From positions 21,137 to 85,136 of the forward strand of contig NW_006920874.1 in NCBI RefSeq assembly GCF_000417875.1: DNA of 64,000 bases. Reading direction: 5' to 3'. Shown piece by piece: positions 9,506 through 21,010 of the stretch. The translations under genes were made by a program, and so were the position numbers. Source of the DNA: Pseudozyma flocculosa PF-1 (Eukaryota > Basidiomycota > Ustilaginomycetes > Ustilaginales > Ustilaginaceae). The notes under the pieces are model-generated. The model was not told the origin of the DNA. It did no database searches and worked only from the letters and a program-made list of their open reading frames with translations. Each line of letters starts with the position of its first letter. Positions within the stretch are counted from its first letter, which is position 1.

Positions 9506-12500
9506 TCAGCCGCGCTCGCTCGAGCCGCCTCCCCTCTCCTTGGCCGGCGTACCCTGCCCGCCCGTCCCGCTCCCGCCGCTGCGCTGCGAGCGCGACGGCC
9601 GCAGATCCCGTCCCAGCATGCGCATCGACGACCCAGACGGTCCCTTTTCCTTGAGCACTGCATCACCGCGACCATACGAGGAGAGAACAAGGGAAAAGAC
9701 GAGAGCGTTGCGCCGAGATGGTCAGCGGCGTGGACAGCACTGCGCAGCGCTCCGCTCCGGCCCAGGGGCAGCCGACGGCCTCGGGACCACTCACGGCTCT
9801 GGAAAAACGTGTGGAGCACCTCGCTCTGCTTGGGGTTGTTCGGATCGTTGATGTCGCCCAGGCTCGGCGACGCGCTGCCCCCCGCTAGCGCCGGGCTCGT
9901 CGGTCGGCTGCTCGACGAGCGGCCTCCCAGCCCCGCGCCGCCTCCTGTAGGGCTGCCAATGTCGGCCGCCGATCCACCGCCGCCCGTCGAGATGCCCGCC
10001 AGCAGCGACGCCGCATCCTTTCGGGCGCTCGCGCTGCTCGAGCTGATGCCGTCCCTGCCCGAAGCAGTGTCGCGCCGAGACGGTCCGGCGACGCGCGCAG
10101 GCCTCGACGACGCCGAGCTCGAAGACGCATTGGCTCCCGTCGAGCTCGAGGAAAAGCCGTCCTCCATCGACGCCGCGCGCTCCGACAGCAAACGATCGAT
10201 GCCCGGTAGGCTGAGCCCTGACCCGGCCATCGGGCCCACGCCCATGTGCATTCCCGGACCGTCCTGCTCGGCCGCGGGCGACGTGGCCTCTGCGCCGTTG
10301 CCGCGTGCGCCATCGGCTGCGGACGTAGCGGCGGCGAGCTGGGCGTTCTGCTTGGCGAACTTGAACCTTGGATCTGGGTCCTTTTGGAGCGTGGCGTAGT
10401 GCTGCCCGAGAAAGTCCTGCTCGTCCGGCTGCTTGACGCGGCTTGCGAGGATGTGCGGCGGAGGGCCGGCCTCGTAGTCGGCGACTATGTCCTCGTACAG
10501 CTTGACGGCGCTCCGCACGCGATCCTCGGCATCCCGCTCGATCTCCTTGTCCAGCTGGTCCTCTGCGTCCTTGTCGCCCTTGGGCAGCCTCCGCGCCCGC
10601 CGCAGCCGCTCAAACTCGCAGTCGTACTCCCAGCCCCGCGCCATGCCCTTGCAGTCGAAGCCGTCGCGGAGCGCACGGATCTTGCCCCACGAGTCCCATC
10701 CGCTGGGCACGAGCAGCGTGTCCCTGTCGGTGGTGATGGCCCGGTAGGGAAACTTGAACTCGGTCGAGCCGCCGGCCGCGCCGATCGTCGCTGCTCCTGC
10801 CGCAGAGGTGCCCGCCTTGCCGTCGGTGGCGGCCGCGCCGTTGGCCTGCGCCGCTGCTCCCGGAGCCGCCAGGTGCGGCGTAAAGAGGCGGTGGAGGATG
10901 TAGGAGCGGAGGATGTCGAACGACTGGGGCCGCGTGTGGCTGGTGAAGAAGAGGGCGGCGCCGTACTTCATGCAGACGGTCCGCAGCACCTGCTGAATGT
11001 AGTCGAACTGCTCCTCCTTGAAGTCCTTTTCGCGCTCCAGCTTGGCGATCAGGTCGGCCTTGGTGCAGGTGACGACGATGGGCACGCCCCAGTTCTCGGT
11101 GAGCATGCCGTCGGTGAGCGGCAGAACTTCGTCGTCTTGAAGCGCTGCGCTGAGCATCGACGAGGGCGGCGGCAAGATCGTCGTCGTCCCGATACCTTCG
11201 ATGCCGTTGGTTGTCGAGGCGTCGCCGCTCGGCTGTGGCTCGACGTAGTGCCGCAAGTAGGCCTCCACTGGAGAATGGCCGATGGACATGGCGAGGCAAG
11301 CGATGGATGTTGGATAGTGTCAGACGATGTCGTAGCGCCAGGCTGTCTGCAAAGCAGGCCTCCATCGGCAGAAGCAGCGGCACTCACATCGTTCCCGCAT
11401 CTCGTCGAGTGCCACCTGCGTCCGGCTCCACTTCTGCACCTCGTGGGACCGCTTGCTCAGGGACCCGCCGCTGGCGCTGTCGACGAGCTCGCGAAGGACT
11501 TCGAGCCAGTTGCGCAGCTGGTCGAGAAAGGTCCATGGCTGCTCCCAGTCCAGCGTGATGAGCACCAGCGAGTCTTGGAGCGCATCGATGGACGCATGGG
11601 GCTGGAAGAGGCCGTTGACGCGGCCGGAGCCGGCGGTGACGCCTGCCGAGACAGCCGCTGCCAATGCGGCCATGGACGACGAGGCCTGCTCTGCCGTCGT
11701 CAACCCTATCGGCGCTGGCAGGGCAAAGGGCAGCAGCGAGGTGTAGGCGGGGTCGGACGAGGGCAGCGTGTGGACGCCAACCCGTGCGACGACCTCTGCA
11801 ACGAGCGGAGGAGCAATGAGCAAAGCAGGAGAGGAGCAGGGACCGGGTCAGCTTCGTTCGTAGGACCACCGCAGGCAGATCGGTCTGCCGGCCAGCGTCA
11901 TCCGCACCGTACTACGACCAGCGCAACCTCGGCCCACTCACCATCCTTGTCCTTTTCGTCGGCCACCTCAAAGTAGCTGTATCCCAGGCCAAGATCGCCG
12001 GCGCTCCTTTCCGACAGCTTGTCCCTCGACGTCGCTGCGACGGTGGCCGCCGCGTCCTTGTCATCGCCTGAACCGACCAGCGGTGTTCTCGCTGCTGACG
12101 CTCCTGCGGCCGAGGACGATATCAGGCCCGATGGAGAAGCAGACGCCAGCGACGACAGCAGCGTGCTCTTGCCGGTCTGTGGCTCTCCTGATGTGAGCGA
12201 GGGAAGGAAGGGAAACGGGGCAGAGGGAGGTGAGCAGGCTGAAAACGCCGACAGCGGCGCTGATGCCCGATCGAGGGGCGGCACCCACCTAGGAGGATGA
12301 CGTTCTTTGTGACGATGGCCTTTTTACTCTTGACGCTGTTGAGGATGCTGCTCCAAAGATCCTGGTTCTGCTCGGACTCGGCGGTGCCGTTTGGTGCAGG
12401 AGCTGACGCCGAGTTGGAGTGCTGCTGTGCTGGCTCGTCGTGCTGCCGATGCGGCACTGCTGCGGCGGATGGGGTTGGTGTGTCGAAGCTCGTCGTAGTT

Positions 12501-12553
12501 GCGCCATTCGCGAGTGCGTTGGGCTGCGCTGCCTGGATGCCGAGGCCGTCCAT
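9506..12553 (-). CDS. Cytoplasmic dynein light intermediate chain
   Basis: A subunit of cytoplasmic dynein that stabilises the heavy chain and binds cargo adaptors. Five exons on the minus strand, 12553-12289, 12187-11942, 11795-11388, 11267-9795 and 9657-9506, give 847 residues; every donor is a GTGAGT/GTGGGT type. The Ras-like domain starts with P-loop GEPQTGKS (residues 89-96) and includes LVLITLDWEQPW, EAYLRHYVEP and IVVTCTKADL (the NKxD-like box) with FTSHTRPQSFDILRSY. Ser/Ala/Gly-rich linkers make it longer than animal chains (about 500). The C-terminus keeps the adaptor-binding helix VLHTFFQSLLKEKG, split by the last intron. Read without splicing, the fourth exon runs into a false 722-residue frame. 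No symbol is given because fungal names vary. Confidence 0.92.
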
Positions 12554-15500
12554 GATGTCGCCAGGTGGGTCAGGTGCGCTCGGTAGGAAGAGGGTGAGTG
12601 GGTATCGCCGAGCTCTGGAGGCGAGTGGATGCTACGAGCTTGGATCCGCGGCTGCAAAAGATTCGATAGCTGGCCGCTTGGCCCAGCCGAGTGGCGATAC
12701 GTAGGCAAGATGGTGAGTGGGTGGTGGTGGTAGTCGTCGTGGTGATCGTGGTCGTAGGAGCGTTTGCTGGGGGCGGCGGCGGCGGCGGGCCGAGACCAAC
12801 ACGCACGGCTGCGCCTGCGCCCACACTCACACGCGCAACCAACAGCAGAGACCAGCAGGCAGGCCAGCAAAGGCAGGCAGGCCAGCCAGCCTCCGCGCTC
12901 GGTTCACGCCCCATTTTTTCCAGTCCATCGGGAAGGGGGCCCACACTGCCCCCGATGCATTTTGCATCGGCAAGATTGGCCCACGCTTCCGCCCGCATCC
13001 CCTCCCTGGTGCCCGCCCCTCGCCACCTCTGATCTCGTCCATTCTCCCTTAGGGCCGCGTACTGCTCCGCACAGGTACCGCAAGCACCACCACCACGGCG
13101 ATCCTCGTACAAGCTCGATACGGGCGCAACGCCGACACAACGCTGGCCTGCGAGCAGATGTATCCCAATTCGGACCAGCCAGCTGCCAATTGACCGCGCC
13201 CCGGGCATCAAGAACAAGCGCATCAGCGAGCGCCGCAGCATTTGCTGTGGTTGGACCGCAACGCTGCGGCACCTTGATCCTAGATCCATAGAACAGTGGA
13301 TCGCAGGGTGAGCGGGCGCCTGACGACGTGGAAGCGTCTGCGGGACAAAGCTCGAGACGTACGATGCCGGGGCCGAGACGCGGGACAGGCGGCATCCACA
13401 GCGCAGTCGGGATCGAGCGGATCGAGACGGGTCCTCCAGCCGATGGCTCAGCTTTCGATGTGAGTAGTACCTGCACCACGCGCGACTGACTCGGTGACGA
13501 GCGGGCAGGTACGTAGACGAGAGACAGAGAGGCAAATGCGGCGCCGATCGCGCGAGCCGGCCCCCTCGCCCCATCCCAGCAAAGGCGTAACCCGTGAGAC
13601 AAGGACGCGGCCAGGCTGTCTCACCCGTAGCGTCAGGCACCTCGCTCGCCAATCGCCACGATATCGAACCAGTATCGTACCAACAGAGATCGGGCCGATG
13701 AACCAGACGCAGCGAGAAAACAATCCTCGGCCCTTGGCGGCGGGCGAGGAAGGAAAGGCCGGGGCAAGCCTTCAAAGCAGACGATACTACTGTACCGACT
13801 TGCTTCTCCCAGGCCGCGCGATGAGCTGGGAAGCAGTCGTCACGACCGCAGCGGCTCATAAGTCTCCTCGACGGCAAGGACCGTACATACCAGAGGGCCA
13901 GGCAGGAGCTCGGCGTGGAAGAGGACGTGGGGCACCCCGAGGGTAGGAGCATGGTGTCCGAAGATCGACGATGACTCTGCTCGCCGCAGGTCGAGGCCTA
14001 GACCGCGCTTCGATGCTGGCGGCCAAAAGAAGCTTTCTGGGTCGCCCTCTGCCTCTCAGGCACATGTCCAAATGTCCGCCACTGCGATCCGTACGTCTTG
14101 CTTCCGAAGAGACAGGGACGGGGCGGGTCGCCGGTACTGTATCGGCCATGACTGGAGTCCGCGCACAACAGAGGGGCCGGCCTTAGACTGGAGGATGCCG
14201 GCGAGATCGTGCAAACCGTTTCCGAACCCGGCTTGGCGAGCAGGCAGGCCAGAGCCCGCCACTGACGCCACCACCACCGACCGCGGCGACGTCGACGGGT
14301 TCAGTCGAGGTCCATACATAACCTTCCTGCTGCTGCCAGTCCCTGGCCAAGAAGCGGCGTCAGGCGGCAATCACCGGTACGAGGCTAGGGCATCGCACCA
14401 ATCCACTCGGCAGGCCTCTCACAGTCAGCAGGCAAAGCCGGATCCTGCCCATCGTCGCACGCGGTGTGGCGTCGTTCGCAACGGATGCGCTCTTACCAAG
14501 GCAGGATGCCCGACAATGGCGCGCTCTGGTCGTAGGGTCGCCAAGCTGGATTGTCGCCTTGACCTCTGACGTGCGTTGGTCGAGGATGCTCGCGCTGATG
14601 TCGATGGGTCGTGGACCCCAGGGTTGCGTGGGGTCCGTTGAAGGGCCAGGGTAGCGTCATGGCCTCTTCTCGCCCGGTACAGCCGCCAGCCCTGCGACAC
14701 CGCCACGAGGGCGGGCGGCATCTTGTCCGCGCGCCCGAGATCAGCTAGACTCGCCTCGTCTCGATGAAGAAGCCAGAGCGGCGCAGGCCGTTGCGCAGGT
14801 GGCGTCGCAGCGTCCTCCCGTGCGTTGCGCTGAGCGGCGACGATCGAGGCACGAAATCAATGAGATCGATCCAGGTACGGTGCGGGCAGTAGCCTTGACC
14901 GATCGTGGGCATCTCGAGATGCTGACTCGGACAATGGCCGCGGCCCCCGGCCACGTCGACTACAGTAGACCTTTCGAGCGCAGCGGCAGTTGGCCGATAC
15001 GGAACGATGAAACAGCAGTAGTCAACAGCTCAGGCAATGATACCCGCCTGTGATCGATGATGATCGTTGCTACCTCGACGGTGGCGGGCGGGATCGCACA
15101 GCTCGGATGCCAAGTGGGCAGGGTGTCCATGTCGTTGCCGCCCAGGCCCAGCCACGCCTGCCCGTTGGATCCGTCCAACATCATCATCGATGTTCCATTT
15201 GCCCCCATCTCGTCGTGACTCGACCAGGTATGGAAGCCCCTTCTGCCCGCAGGGAAGAAGGGCAAGGCAAGACGAACCGAGAGCGACGGTGGCAAGTCAG
15301 TCCCGCACGGCATGCAAGGAGGAGGTCGGCATCAAAACGTGTGAGCGGCAAGTTTGCCTCAAGCCATCCGGCGGTGGCTTGGGTGGAGCGCGCGCGGCAT
15401 CGGACGAGGTGGACGTTTCGAGGTGACGTCTCTGGACCCTGCCATCCGAGGTCATGCCAGGCCGGCTGCTGGGGCGGGGGTCCCGAGCGAACCCTGACTG

Positions 15501-15603
15501 TGCGATTCTCGGCGCTGAGCCTTTGTTTTGAGCGGGGATCACGGACGCAGGCGCCGATTTAGAGCTCGTCTCTGGGCCCGGTGCCCTTCCGCTGTGGTGC
15601 CCG
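12554..15603. other. Gene-poor intergenic DNA left of the gap
   Basis: Upstream of the dynein gene there is a GTGGTGGTAGTCGTC-type purine/pyrimidine repeat (12717-12780). The rest of this 3 kb has many overlapping open frames on both strands typical of GC-rich DNA, including a 460-residue one on the minus strand, but none has a recognisable domain or splice pattern. I see no supportable gene. Confidence 0.4.
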
Positions 15604-15883
15604 NNNNNNNNNNNNNNNNNNNNNNNNNNNNNNNNNNNNNNNNNNNNNNNNNNNNNNNNNNNNNNNNNNNNNNNNNNNNNNNNNNNNNNNNNNNNNNNNN
15701 NNNNNNNNNNNNNNNNNNNNNNNNNNNNNNNNNNNNNNNNNNNNNNNNNNNNNNNNNNNNNNNNNNNNNNNNNNNNNNNNNNNNNNNNNNNNNNNNNNNN
15801 NNNNNNNNNNNNNNNNNNNNNNNNNNNNNNNNNNNNNNNNNNNNNNNNNNNNNNNNNNNNNNNNNNNNNNNNNNNNNNNNNNN
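15604..15883. other. Assembly gap (N run)
   Basis: A run of 280 undetermined bases. Apparent open frames that cross it are artefacts. Confidence 1.
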
Positions 15884-17551
15884 CCTCGGCGGTATTCATC
15901 GTCGATCATCGAGGTCGACCGGCTGCAACGTACGACGAGGTTGCGTTGCCGCTGGCGGATGGTTCTAGACCCTGCTCGGCTCTATCTCTGGCTGCTGTCC
16001 TCCGATGCGGCTGGAACAACCTGCTGCTCGCTCAAGAGGAAGCAACAGCAGCGGCCTGTAGGAGCATGCTCAATGGCGGCGGCTGCTCTGCTGTGCATCC
16101 GGCTCTTCGTCCCGCAGAGGGTGGATCGATGACCCCCGACGCCATTGTCAGGCACTCACACTGGCCAAGCAGGCAGGCGATCTTGCGCGGAATGGCGGGC
16201 AACCTGAAAGCGTACAGTTACCGATCCACAAAGGAAGCGAGGGCAGCGGTGCGATATCAGCCCACTCTAGACCTCGGACTCCAGTTTTGCAGGACATCCC
16301 TACCTTTCATCCGATCTCGTGTATGGAGGACGGTCGACTTCCGCGGAGCCGAGGATGGCGTGCGGCTAAGAGCGGGCCAGGACAGACCATCTTTGAGCGC
16401 TGGGTCAAAGACAGTGGCAAGGCTGCGATGGCGTGGCCCGTTGTGCGGCGATCTCTGTGGTCGGCGAGGCTCGACCGGGACAGGGCCATGTTGCCGCTGC
16501 TGTCGCTCCCGGGAGGTCGGGAGGGGAGCGGGCGGGCGGCCGGGCGGGCGGGCAGGCGGCGGTGGTGGTGGTCGGGGCGGCGGTTGGCGGGTGGCAGAGC
16601 GGGCTCCAGGGCCATCGCCGATTTCCGTGCACACCCAAAAGAGAACCCTGACCTGACCTGCGCGTCCATCCGAACCAGCAGGCAGAGGGAGAGGCAAGGC
16701 CGGGCAGGGCAGGCGATTCACGTCATCCGGTCCCGTCGCCTTCATCGGGCTTGGCCGACGGCCCCCTCTGGCCAGCGTCACCCGCTCTCGTCGAGCTCGA
16801 CGCAGCGAGCAGGCGATGAGGCCTCGCCGGGCTAGGGCCTCTGGTATGTACCTACGACAGCCTGCTGACGTTGCACCAGCGCGAGCAGGCAGGTCGCATC
16901 CAGGTACGCTCGGGATCGAGTGGTGGCGGGCTAGGCACGCTAGAGATCCGGGGGGCCACGCAGCGCCAAACAAAAAGGCAAGAGGTGTGGCGGGTGCGCC
17001 GGCTGGGTGGATGGGTCGGGTGGTCGCCGTGCTCATTCGGCAGCGAGGCAACTCTAATTTGCGCCGCGTGCATAACGAGGGGGCCAGGCCCAGGGCAGCG
17101 CAGGAGGCGGGGCAGCGCAGTGCAGGGCAGCAGGCCCACGAGCATCAGCGCAGCGGCATCCCAGCTTGGGCTGCCCACCTACCTTGTGTAGCAGCCCGCA
17201 GCGCCCCTACGCCTGCCTACGCCTTCGCCTTCGGGATCGCCACCGGGCGGAGGGCGAGGAGCCCGACCTCGTCGTCCTTCTCTATCCCTCTCTTCCTCTC
17301 GTCTTCTCGTCCTCTCGTCCTCTCGTCCTCTCGCTCTCGCCCTCACGCACTCTTTTCCACTGCGCTCCATCTCGCCCTCTCTCGACACTCGCCGACTTGC
17401 CTCTCTACCGTCCCAACCACCAACCCCGCCCGCATCCCCAGCTGCCATCTTCGAACCCACCCTATCCAACGCTTGCCGCTTACCATCGACTGCTCGACCT
17501 GCCGACGCTCTCCCCTGCCCCAGCTTCACGCCAGCAGCACGGCCACCAGCC
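15884..17551. other. Gene-poor DNA and CT-rich leader
   Basis: No supported gene. Bases 16520-16590 are strongly G-rich (runs of GGGCGGGC then GGTGGTGG) and could form a G-quadruplex. Bases 17275-17345 hold CTCTCGTC repeats, a CT-rich tract typical of the promoter or leader, just before the start at 17552. Confidence 0.4.
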
Positions 17552-19525
17552 ATGCACCAACCGCCCAGCCTCAGCGTTCCGGCGGCTCAGCAGGCCAACC
17601 GGCCAGAGAAGACATCCCACAGCTCCAGCCACGGCCGTAGCCCCAGCCCCAGCCCCAGCACCAGCACCAGCGCCAGCGACAGCGTGGGCAACAGCGGCGA
17701 GCACGGAAGCGGTCCTGGCACCGGCATGCAACCTGGCCACGCTAGCCGACCGGCCAAGGAGACAGCCTGCTTCCTCCGTCGGGCCCTCCGCCCCTCGCTC
17801 GACCACCGCGCCACCAGCGGCTCTTCCGACGGCAAGCAGCACCGCTTCAAGGCCCTCGCCACCCCGCCACCTCTGCACCAGCAACCGCATACGCCGTGCA
17901 ACGTCACCTCGGCACTCCCGTGGAGCGACGAGCTCGGAGGCGTCCCGCCTGCCCCTCGGGGTCCATCGCGGGCCGAGCTGAACCGATCCGCCTCCTCGAC
18001 ATCGCACCTCGGTCGCCTCTACGGAACGAAGCCGCCTCCCCTCGTCGGCACTTCCGAGGTCCTCGCGGGCAAGCGCAAGGCTCCGGACTCGACATCCGAC
18101 CGGAGCGACCGCGCCAAGCGCTGCCGCCAGCGACTGCTGACTGTGGCAAAGAAGGCCGCCAGACGCATCGACCTCCCCGCTCAGGCCACTGCGGGTTCCT
18201 CAAAGCTCACCAAGCGCGCACTCGACAGGCTATCCGAAGAGATCCGGTGCGAAGAAGACGAGGCGGCCATGCGCGAGTCCATGCCCGACTGGGGCAAACG
18301 CCCCCTGCAGTGCCGCCGCGCATCGTCCGAGTCGTGCATCACCCTCGAAGAGGTCGTCGAGCGCTCCCACCACTCTCGCTGGCAGCAGATCAAGCGGCGC
18401 TCCTCGCTCACCACCGCCAGCGCCTACAACGACCGCTTCCGCTTCGCCCCTCCAGATGCTGCAGACGGCCATCACCACGGCCTCGCCCAGCAGCCCGGGC
18501 CGAGTCTGGTCCCGAGCAGCGCGGTCGGCGCCACCGACGATGGACGCGACGACCCACTGCCTCAGCTCAGCCTGCTCTCGGCCACCGAGACCGCTCCAGT
18601 GGGGTGGCGATGCCCCAGCGTCAACCTTCGCGACGCGCCGGCGGTGTCTACCTTTCAGCCGGAGCAACAGCGCTTTTGGCCGCTCGTCGACCACCAGCTA
18701 GACTACACGGGCGCGCGGATGCTCTCCGCCGCCATGTCGGGTGCCATCAGCGCTTCGTCGCCTGCCGCCTCTGCCGCCTCGTCAGCCCGCAAGGCGGTGG
18801 GTCACGAGCCTCCTCGGCAGTCGGACGGGTCAAGGACGGTTCCAGCAACGCCCTCCAAGGCGACAAGGGCAGCACCACGCACAGACTCGATCGTCGCCGC
18901 CGACGTCGTCAAGGAGCCCCCGCGCCGGGCCGAGACGGTGCACGCCTCGACGTCCTCCTTCTCGCCAAGCCCGCACAGCGACGACCCGACCGTCAGCTCC
19001 GGCTCGCAGTTCTCGAAGCTCGAGTGCGGAGGACCGTCGTACAAGCCCGCCGCGTACGCCTGGAAGCGCTCGATCAGCGCCGGGCCGGGCCCGGTCGGCA
19101 GCACGGTCGGCAAAGGTGCCGTACCGCCATCATCGACGCTGGCCAGCATCATGGCGTACAGCCGTCGGCAGGCGGCCGAGTCTCGCCTTAGCCAGATGAG
19201 CCAGGTGGGCAGGGGCCTGGAGCGGGAGGCGTCGTCGTCGTCCGAGAGCGAGGGCGACTGCACGCCTCGACAGCTCCGCTTCAACGCCATTGTTGCACAG
19301 GCGCGCGAAGGTGCCAGGAAGGGCGCGGCCCGTCCCGTCGGCGACGACGACATGGCCATCACACCGGACTCGGATGTCGGCGGCGAGCCGCTCGGCGCAC
19401 CCGCGGCGCTATCGCTCGGGGATCTGCAGCCGACAAAGAAGGTCGCGGGGAGGAGCTGGGCGGCTGTGCCCTCCGACTACTTCGGCGACTGGGACGCCTC
19501 CGCGCAGCGGGCGAGGCTGGCCTAG
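17552..19525 (+). CDS. Uncharacterised 657-residue Ser/Pro/Ala-rich protein
   Basis: A single uninterrupted reading frame with an ATG after a long CT-rich leader, the longest intronless gene here. The family is not recognised. The N-terminus holds Ser-Pro and Ser-Thr repeats (about residues 30-45). A basic bipartite patch near residues 170-210 (KRKAPDSTSDRSDRAKRCRQ then AKKAARR) resembles a nuclear localisation signal. A block around residues 228-300 is charged and may fold (KRALDRLSEEIRCEEDEAAM to RSHHSRWQQIKRRSSL). The C-terminal half is Ser-rich and disordered, with short ordered islands (FNAIVAQAREGARKGA, PSDYFGDWD). This pattern suggests a regulatory or scaffold protein of the nucleus or cytosol, but no function can be assigned. 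No membrane segment or signal peptide is seen. Confidence 0.65.
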   Translation: MHQPPSLSVPAAQQANRPEKTSHSSSHGRSPSPSPSTSTSASDSVGNSGEHGSGPGTGMQPGHASRPAKETACFLRRALRPSLDHRATSGSSDGKQHRFKALATPPPLHQQPHTPCNVTSALPWSDELGGVPPAPRGPSRAELNRSASSTSHLGRLYGTKPPPLVGTSEVLAGKRKAPDSTSDRSDRAKRCRQRLLTVAKKAARRIDLPAQATAGSSKLTKRALDRLSEEIRCEEDEAAMRESMPDWGKRPLQCRRASSESCITLEEVVERSHHSRWQQIKRRSSLTTASAYNDRFRFAPPDAADGHHHGLAQQPGPSLVPSSAVGATDDGRDDPLPQLSLLSATETAPVGWRCPSVNLRDAPAVSTFQPEQQRFWPLVDHQLDYTGARMLSAAMSGAISASSPAASAASSARKAVGHEPPRQSDGSRTVPATPSKATRAAPRTDSIVAADVVKEPPRRAETVHASTSSFSPSPHSDDPTVSSGSQFSKLECGGPSYKPAAYAWKRSISAGPGPVGSTVGKGAVPPSSTLASIMAYSRRQAAESRLSQMSQVGRGLEREASSSSESEGDCTPRQLRFNAIVAQAREGARKGAARPVGDDDMAITPDSDVGGEPLGAPAALSLGDLQPTKKVAGRSWAAVPSDYFGDWDASAQRARLA

Positions 19526-19705
19526 ATGGCCGTCGCCCAGATACCGTCCGTCGTCGCTTTCCCCCATCTGGGCTTCTCGCTCCCCCGTTCATCCCCCTCG
19601 TCCTCGTGTTCGTCCTCGTCCTCGTCGCACCGGATCATCTCGCCTGTCCGCCGAACGAACGGCCCTGCAATTCGTATTCAAAGCAATAGAAATATGGTTC
19701 CTAGG
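19526..19705. other. 3' flank of the 657-residue gene
   Basis: Presumed 3' untranslated region with CCTCGTC repeats (19598-19625) and AT-richer sequence with AATAGAAATA near 19684. Confidence 0.4.
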
Positions 19706-20456
19706 TGGTGGTACCAAGACGTCCGTGAAGGCACCTTGGCGGTATTCTAGCCCCGCCTTGGCTGCTCTGCCGCCAAGGTGCCGCCCAACCGCATCTTGAC
19801 GCCTCCTTGGCGGTAGTACCCGCCAAGAGGAGGCTGGCATCCCGCCAAGACAGCTGCCAACATCGTCGGCGGTTCCGATGACCCTTCGGTGCAACTTCGG
19901 TGGGTCATCAGGAAAGCACGCTCGGCTGGGCACTTTGTGGCTGTGCAGGCGGTAATCCTGACAGATGACCAACGAGGCTCAGAGGCTTGGGGTCAGGGGA
20001 TATAAACCCACCTTGACCTACTTTGCTCCGTTCCCTTCTCCCCACCATCTTGTCTTTCCCTGCAGCACCTGTATTTTATCAATGGCATGTGGTTTTGGCC
20101 CTCGGAACGCGATCCCCCCACTGACTGGTTGCGGCTGCTGATAGTCCTCCCTGCATTGCTCTGCACCATTCAGGCTGGCACACGCTGTTACTCTGCTTTT
20201 GAGTCGTTGCTTCTTGAAGTGGCTAAGTAGTGCGTATTGTAGCTGTAGAAGCATCGCAGTGGTCTTGCAATTGATGGTACTTGAGCATCTGCAGAGCAGC
20301 CCGCCCAAGCGGACATTAGAGGACGGCTGCCAAGATTGTACTGGCAGGCAGGCTCAGCCAAGGTCAACTTGGCAAGCTCTCCAAGATCCTGCCACGGTAC
20401 TCATTGCGGGACGACCGCCAAGGTGCCTGCCAGGGTCGACTTGGTAGGTACCGCCA
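19706..20456. mobile_element. Possible solo LTR with CCGCCAAGG palindromes
   Basis: A block with imperfect terminal inverted sequences, TGGTGGTACC at the left and GGTACCGCCA at the right, that also begin with TG and end with CA as LTRs do. Inside are at least eight copies of CCGCCAAGG or its complement (19728-19850 and 20300-20430) and a TATA box (TATAAA, 20001-20006) followed by a CT-rich tract. No matching target-site duplication was found, so the boundaries are uncertain and the LTR call is an inference. No coding part is attached. Confidence 0.4.
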
Positions 20457-21010
20457 CGAGCCACGTTTTTACTGCTTTGATTGTTACAGGTCCTCGCGAG
20501 TCCCTTCGCACGCCGCTTCGGAATCGGCTCTGCTCTATTGCCTGCCCGACGGCCAGCCAGCCGGCTCATTTCCTCTCCAGCCAGTCTGGAGGAGCAGAAG
20601 TGCTCGGCACAGGCGATCTCACGGGCCGTCGGCGCACACAGACAGTCTCGACTGGTTGGGGATTTTGGAATTTTTTGTCGGGTTTTGGTGGATGAGCTCG
20701 GTGGCTCGGTAGCTAGGTCGTGTACAACATACAAAGACGATGCGGAGGGGCTCGGCCGATACTCGGGACAGGAGGCTGCTAGACTAAGGGGAAAACGGCG
20801 CGACGAGGGGGTATGGAGCGAAGCGGGGTGGGGCTCGCTGCTTTTTGGATCCTCGACCGTCCGGCGCCGCCTCGATTCGAGTCTTGGTTGTTTGAGGGTC
20901 GTATTATGGTCTCGGCGCGTCGATGCTAGTTCTTGCTATGTATGGCGCGTGCGGCTCTTGTATGTAGGTGGTAGCGACGCGTCGCGCTTGTGCTGTTCTC
21001 GTGTCTGTCG
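20457..21010. other. Flank between the possible LTR and element E1
   Basis: Holds no supportable gene. In minus orientation it receives the last exon of the E1 tail (from 21011 downward). Confidence 0.4.

Noticed and set aside
9121..11289. Continuous 722-residue minus-strand frame
   Set aside because: It is exon 4 of the dynein chain read into the following intron and 3' flank; the conserved C-terminal helix is restored only by splicing to 9657-9506.
10246..11976. 576-residue plus-strand frame
   Set aside because: Antisense shadow of the dynein exons produced by high GC at the third codon position; no domain.
12570..13952. 460-residue minus-strand frame upstream of the dynein gene
   Set aside because: No recognisable motif, unusual composition, and it overlaps the dynein promoter and leader; treated as chance.
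15528..16132. Open frames crossing the N run
   Set aside because: The frame through undetermined bases is meaningless.
17896..19191. 431-residue frame overlapping the 657-residue gene
   Set aside because: Out-of-frame shadow, Arg/Pro-rich, begins inside the real gene without a leader.
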